Below, in pieces: positions 61,544 to 64,000 of a stretch of 64,000 nucleotides of DNA. This DNA comes from Brachionus koreanus (lineage: Eukaryota > Rotifera > Eurotatoria > Ploima > Brachionidae). Within the stretch, counting starts at the first letter, position 1. Each line of letters opens with the position of its first letter. The notes under the pieces were generated by a model, which did not search any database, had not been told where the DNA came from, and saw only the letters and a list, made by a program, of their open reading frames with translations. The stretch lies in assembly GCA_016987375.1 (NCBI GenBank), contig PJRA01000114.1:1035195-1099194 (forward strand), read 5' to 3'. Made by a program: the position numbers and the translations under genes.

Positions 61544-63513
61544 TGCTTGAATTCATTCGAAAAAAAAATTCGTTTTTATACTAATTTATTGGAGATATGC
61601 TATTAATTTCGAAATTTATTTGTGTTTAATTATTAATAATTTTGTTTAAATCAATGACGTATTTAGAAAAAATTTTGAAAGAATATGACATAAATAATAT
61701 TAATGCATGTCTTTTTATATCGAACACTAGTTTAAAATTTTTAACCTGTGACATGAACTAAAAGTTGAAAATCCACTAAATATACTCAAAAAAGCTAGAT
61801 TTTCGAATTTTAGAACATGCCTTAAATCAAAAATTTTGCATTATCCGATAAAATGACATGTCTTGGTTTTACACATCATGTTTTAATTATTCATTTTTAT
61901 GAAAAACTTGTTCAAAAATTTTTTTTTTTGCTTAGGCACATTAATTAATGACAAAAATTTCTAAAAAACATCATTTTAGATTATTTTGAGACTCCTAAAA
62001 CCATTTTACAATAATTGAAATTGGAAAACTTGGCTTCGTCCTTTTTAAAAAAAAAAACTGTTAAAAGACCCTTTTGTCTAGAACAAACAAATGTTGGTTT
62101 TGCTTCATAAAATTGTTTCAAAATGGATCATCCTAAGCTTTACTTGAGTCAACTAAGGTGTTTAATTCAATAATAAAGATCAGCAAATTATTTTAATAAC
62201 TGCAAATTTTGTTTTTGAAAATTTTATTTTTAAATTCAAATTTAGTTTTTTTACTATTATTGGATTTTTGATATTTAAAGCAGTAAAAACCAAAAATTTT
62301 GCAATTTATAAAGCCCTTTTTGTCAAAAATTCAGATTTGGATTTCAACATGGAATCGATGGTCTTTTTTGTAAATAAATTAAGTGCAAACACTTATTTGC
62401 AAAGGTTTGCAGAAGTTTCAAATTGCTTCAAAGTGATTTCATGATCTTGAGTTTGAAATGATAAGGCATAAAATTTATGATATTCCAAATAAAAAATTAG
62501 AAAAATATAAAAATTAATAATAAAATTAACCTAAAGAAGGATTATAGTAAGACCTGGAAACTGATGCTATATTTGTTATTATTGATTAAGTGTATTTTTG
62601 TCATTGAAATTTCATTCAAAAAAAGACTTCAAAAAAAAAGTCAGATCGGTTTTTTGACTCTATTTGTTATCATTTCTTTTCACTTTAAATTTCATGAAAA
62701 TACGCATATTTTGTAACAAAAAAAATATTTAATTTTAAAATTTTTTTATTTTAAATTTTTGTTTGAAAAAAAAATTTCAAAAATGATTAAATTTTGTTAC
62801 AAAATATGCTTATTTTCATTATTAAGATGTAAGATAAATTTTCTAAAAAAGAACTCTCTTGGATTTAATTGTTAATCTCTGAAATTTATTGATTAGTTTG
62901 TCTAAATATTTTTAAACTTACATTTTTAAAATTAATTTATAAAAAATTGAATGATTTTAAAATGAGTAAAAATTGTACCATCTTCAAGACAAAAGCTACG
63001 TCATTTCAGAAAATAAAATCAATTTTGTTAATTAAAATTTTTATAATTATCAAAATTAAATCAATCTTACTTGAATAAATAAATGCTAAATGTAACAAAA
63101 GAAAAAATTTTAAAAAAATAGAATTTAATAGCACAGGCATCTAAAAAATTTAAATTAGAATAAAAAGATATTTTTTGCACACTTCATTTTCCTTATCTAA
63201 ATAAAATATTAAAAAAATTTAAAAGAAGTTTCTATAAATTTCTATGTAAAAGACAAATAAATTGTCATGTCAAATGTTGCAAGAGCGACACATATTTTGA
63301 AATTTCGGAATAAAATAAAATTGAAATTTTTATATTATAATTTGCACTTGCATCAATTAAATGACTAACAAGAAAATAATCTAGAAATAAATTTAAAGCC
63401 GTCCTTTAATTTTTTTTTCAAATAAACATAAAATTCATAAATTTTTTTTTCCCGATGACGATGTATTTATTAATTTACTATAAAAGACTTATTTCTAGAT
63501 AATTTAATCTAAA
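61544..63513. other. Intergenic between divergent genes, no gene recognised
   Basis: About 2 kb of AT-rich DNA. Short imperfect inverted repeats of A/T tracts occur (for example near 62700-62820, where TATTTTGTAACAAAA recurs inverted) but no coding segment. An acceptor-like TTATTTCTAG lies 15 bases before the ubiquilin ATG. Confidence 0.55.
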
Positions 63514-63946
63514 ATGGAAAACTCCAATAAACAAAACGAACAAACCACCGATGCGGCTAATACCACAGAAATAAATCCAACTGAGAATGAGACGAAATCA
63601 ACTGAATCTGAACCAATGGTTCAATCACCTATTCCTACCAAGTCAAATGAGGATAAACCAGAAGAATCAAATTTAATCAATTTGACTGTCAAAACTCCTA
63701 AAGAAAAAGAAATTGTTAGCCTAAAACCAGACGCCACTGTCAAAGATGTGAGAAAAATTTGTCAAATTTTTTTGTTTTTTAATTAAATTAATCTAGTTAA
63801 GAGACGAAGTGGCAAAAAAATTTTCTAAACCAAATGAACAGTTGTGCTTAATTTTTGCAGGTAAAATACTTAAAGACTCAGATACTTTGGCACAACATGG
63901 AATCAAAGACACCTTTACCATTCATTTAGTAATAAAATCTAAGCCG
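63514..63946 (+). CDS. UBQLN1: Ubiquilin, N-terminal part (runs off the window)
   Basis: Two exons are visible, 63514-63747 and 63797-63946, both phase 0; a donor GTAATG follows, and the gene continues beyond the window. The first about 52 residues are a Thr/Glu/Asn-rich leader. The ubiquitin-like domain follows: [39 protein letters not shown], then [18 protein letters not shown] and [10 protein letters not shown]. This is the ubiquilin/Dsk2 UBL, which docks on proteasome receptors. STI1 repeats and the C-terminal UBA should lie outside. The number of ubiquilin paralogues in this organism is unknown, so the symbol marks the family. Confidence 0.92.
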
Positions 63947-64000
63947 GTAATGAGTAAATTATTTTTTTGTTGACTAAATTTTCAAAATTTAAATTTTAAA

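Overview
This is animal nuclear DNA. It is very AT-rich, with long A/T runs between genes. Genes are split by mostly short GT-AG introns of about 45-60 bases, and every reading frame below closes in phase once these are removed. The gene set includes Gemin6, SCAPER, enkurin, TEDC1, core-1 galactosyltransferase, a wide awake/ANKFN1 relative, PDPR and WDR89, which points to a metazoan. The base composition, compact introns and degraded CR1-like and mariner-like elements would suit a monogonont rotifer such as Brachionus, but the species is inference. No complete tRNA, rRNA or CRISPR was seen.

Layout. 0.6-2.4 kb (+): 3' exon of an ANKFN1/wide awake-like gene. 2.7-4.5 kb: a 1-kb foldback repeat beside a dead Tc1/mariner transposase. 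5.9-7.0 kb (+): C1GALT1-like enzyme. 8.8-12.6 kb (-): PDPR in 11 exons. 13.0-16.0 kb (-): TEDC1-like gene. 17.8-18.9 kb (+): unrecognised acidic/basic repeat protein. 19.4-20.1 kb (-): LINE remnant. 21.2-24.4 kb (-): VPS45. 24.9-25.4 kb (+): ribosomal protein L37A. 27.1-28.0 kb (-): enkurin. 30.2-32.0 kb (+): ATP synthase alpha. 32.9-34.2 kb (-): CR1-like remnant. 35.0-36.4 kb (-): WDR89-like. 37.9-40.3 kb (+): PDSS1 lying inside the first intron of ATP synthase subunit b. 40.9-42.2 kb (-): GDP-fucose transporter. 45.1-52.0 kb (-): SCAPER, complete in 11 exons. 52.8-53.5 kb (+): GEMIN6. 53.6-59.0 kb (+): SUPV3L1, 105 bases downstream of GEMIN6. 59.6-60.05 kb (+): CR1-like 3' end. 61.2-61.5 kb (-): small EF-hand protein. 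63.5 kb to the end (+): start of ubiquilin.

Functional picture. Mostly conserved single-copy housekeeping genes. Five act in mitochondria: PDPR, ATP synthase alpha, PDSS1, ATP synthase b and SUPV3L1. TEDC1 and enkurin belong to centrioles or cilia, VPS45 to endosomal fusion, and C1GALT1 and SLC35C1 to Golgi glycosylation.

Most interesting point: one 53-base exon at 37902-37954 encodes a typical mitochondrial presequence and is in phase with acceptors of two downstream genes, PDSS1 (38169) and ATP synthase b (39423). One leader exon may therefore serve two mitochondrial proteins by alternative splicing. Several start codons also lie just after good 3' splice acceptors, and GEMIN6 and SUPV3L1 are almost abutting, which suggests spliced-leader trans-splicing and possibly dicistronic transcription.
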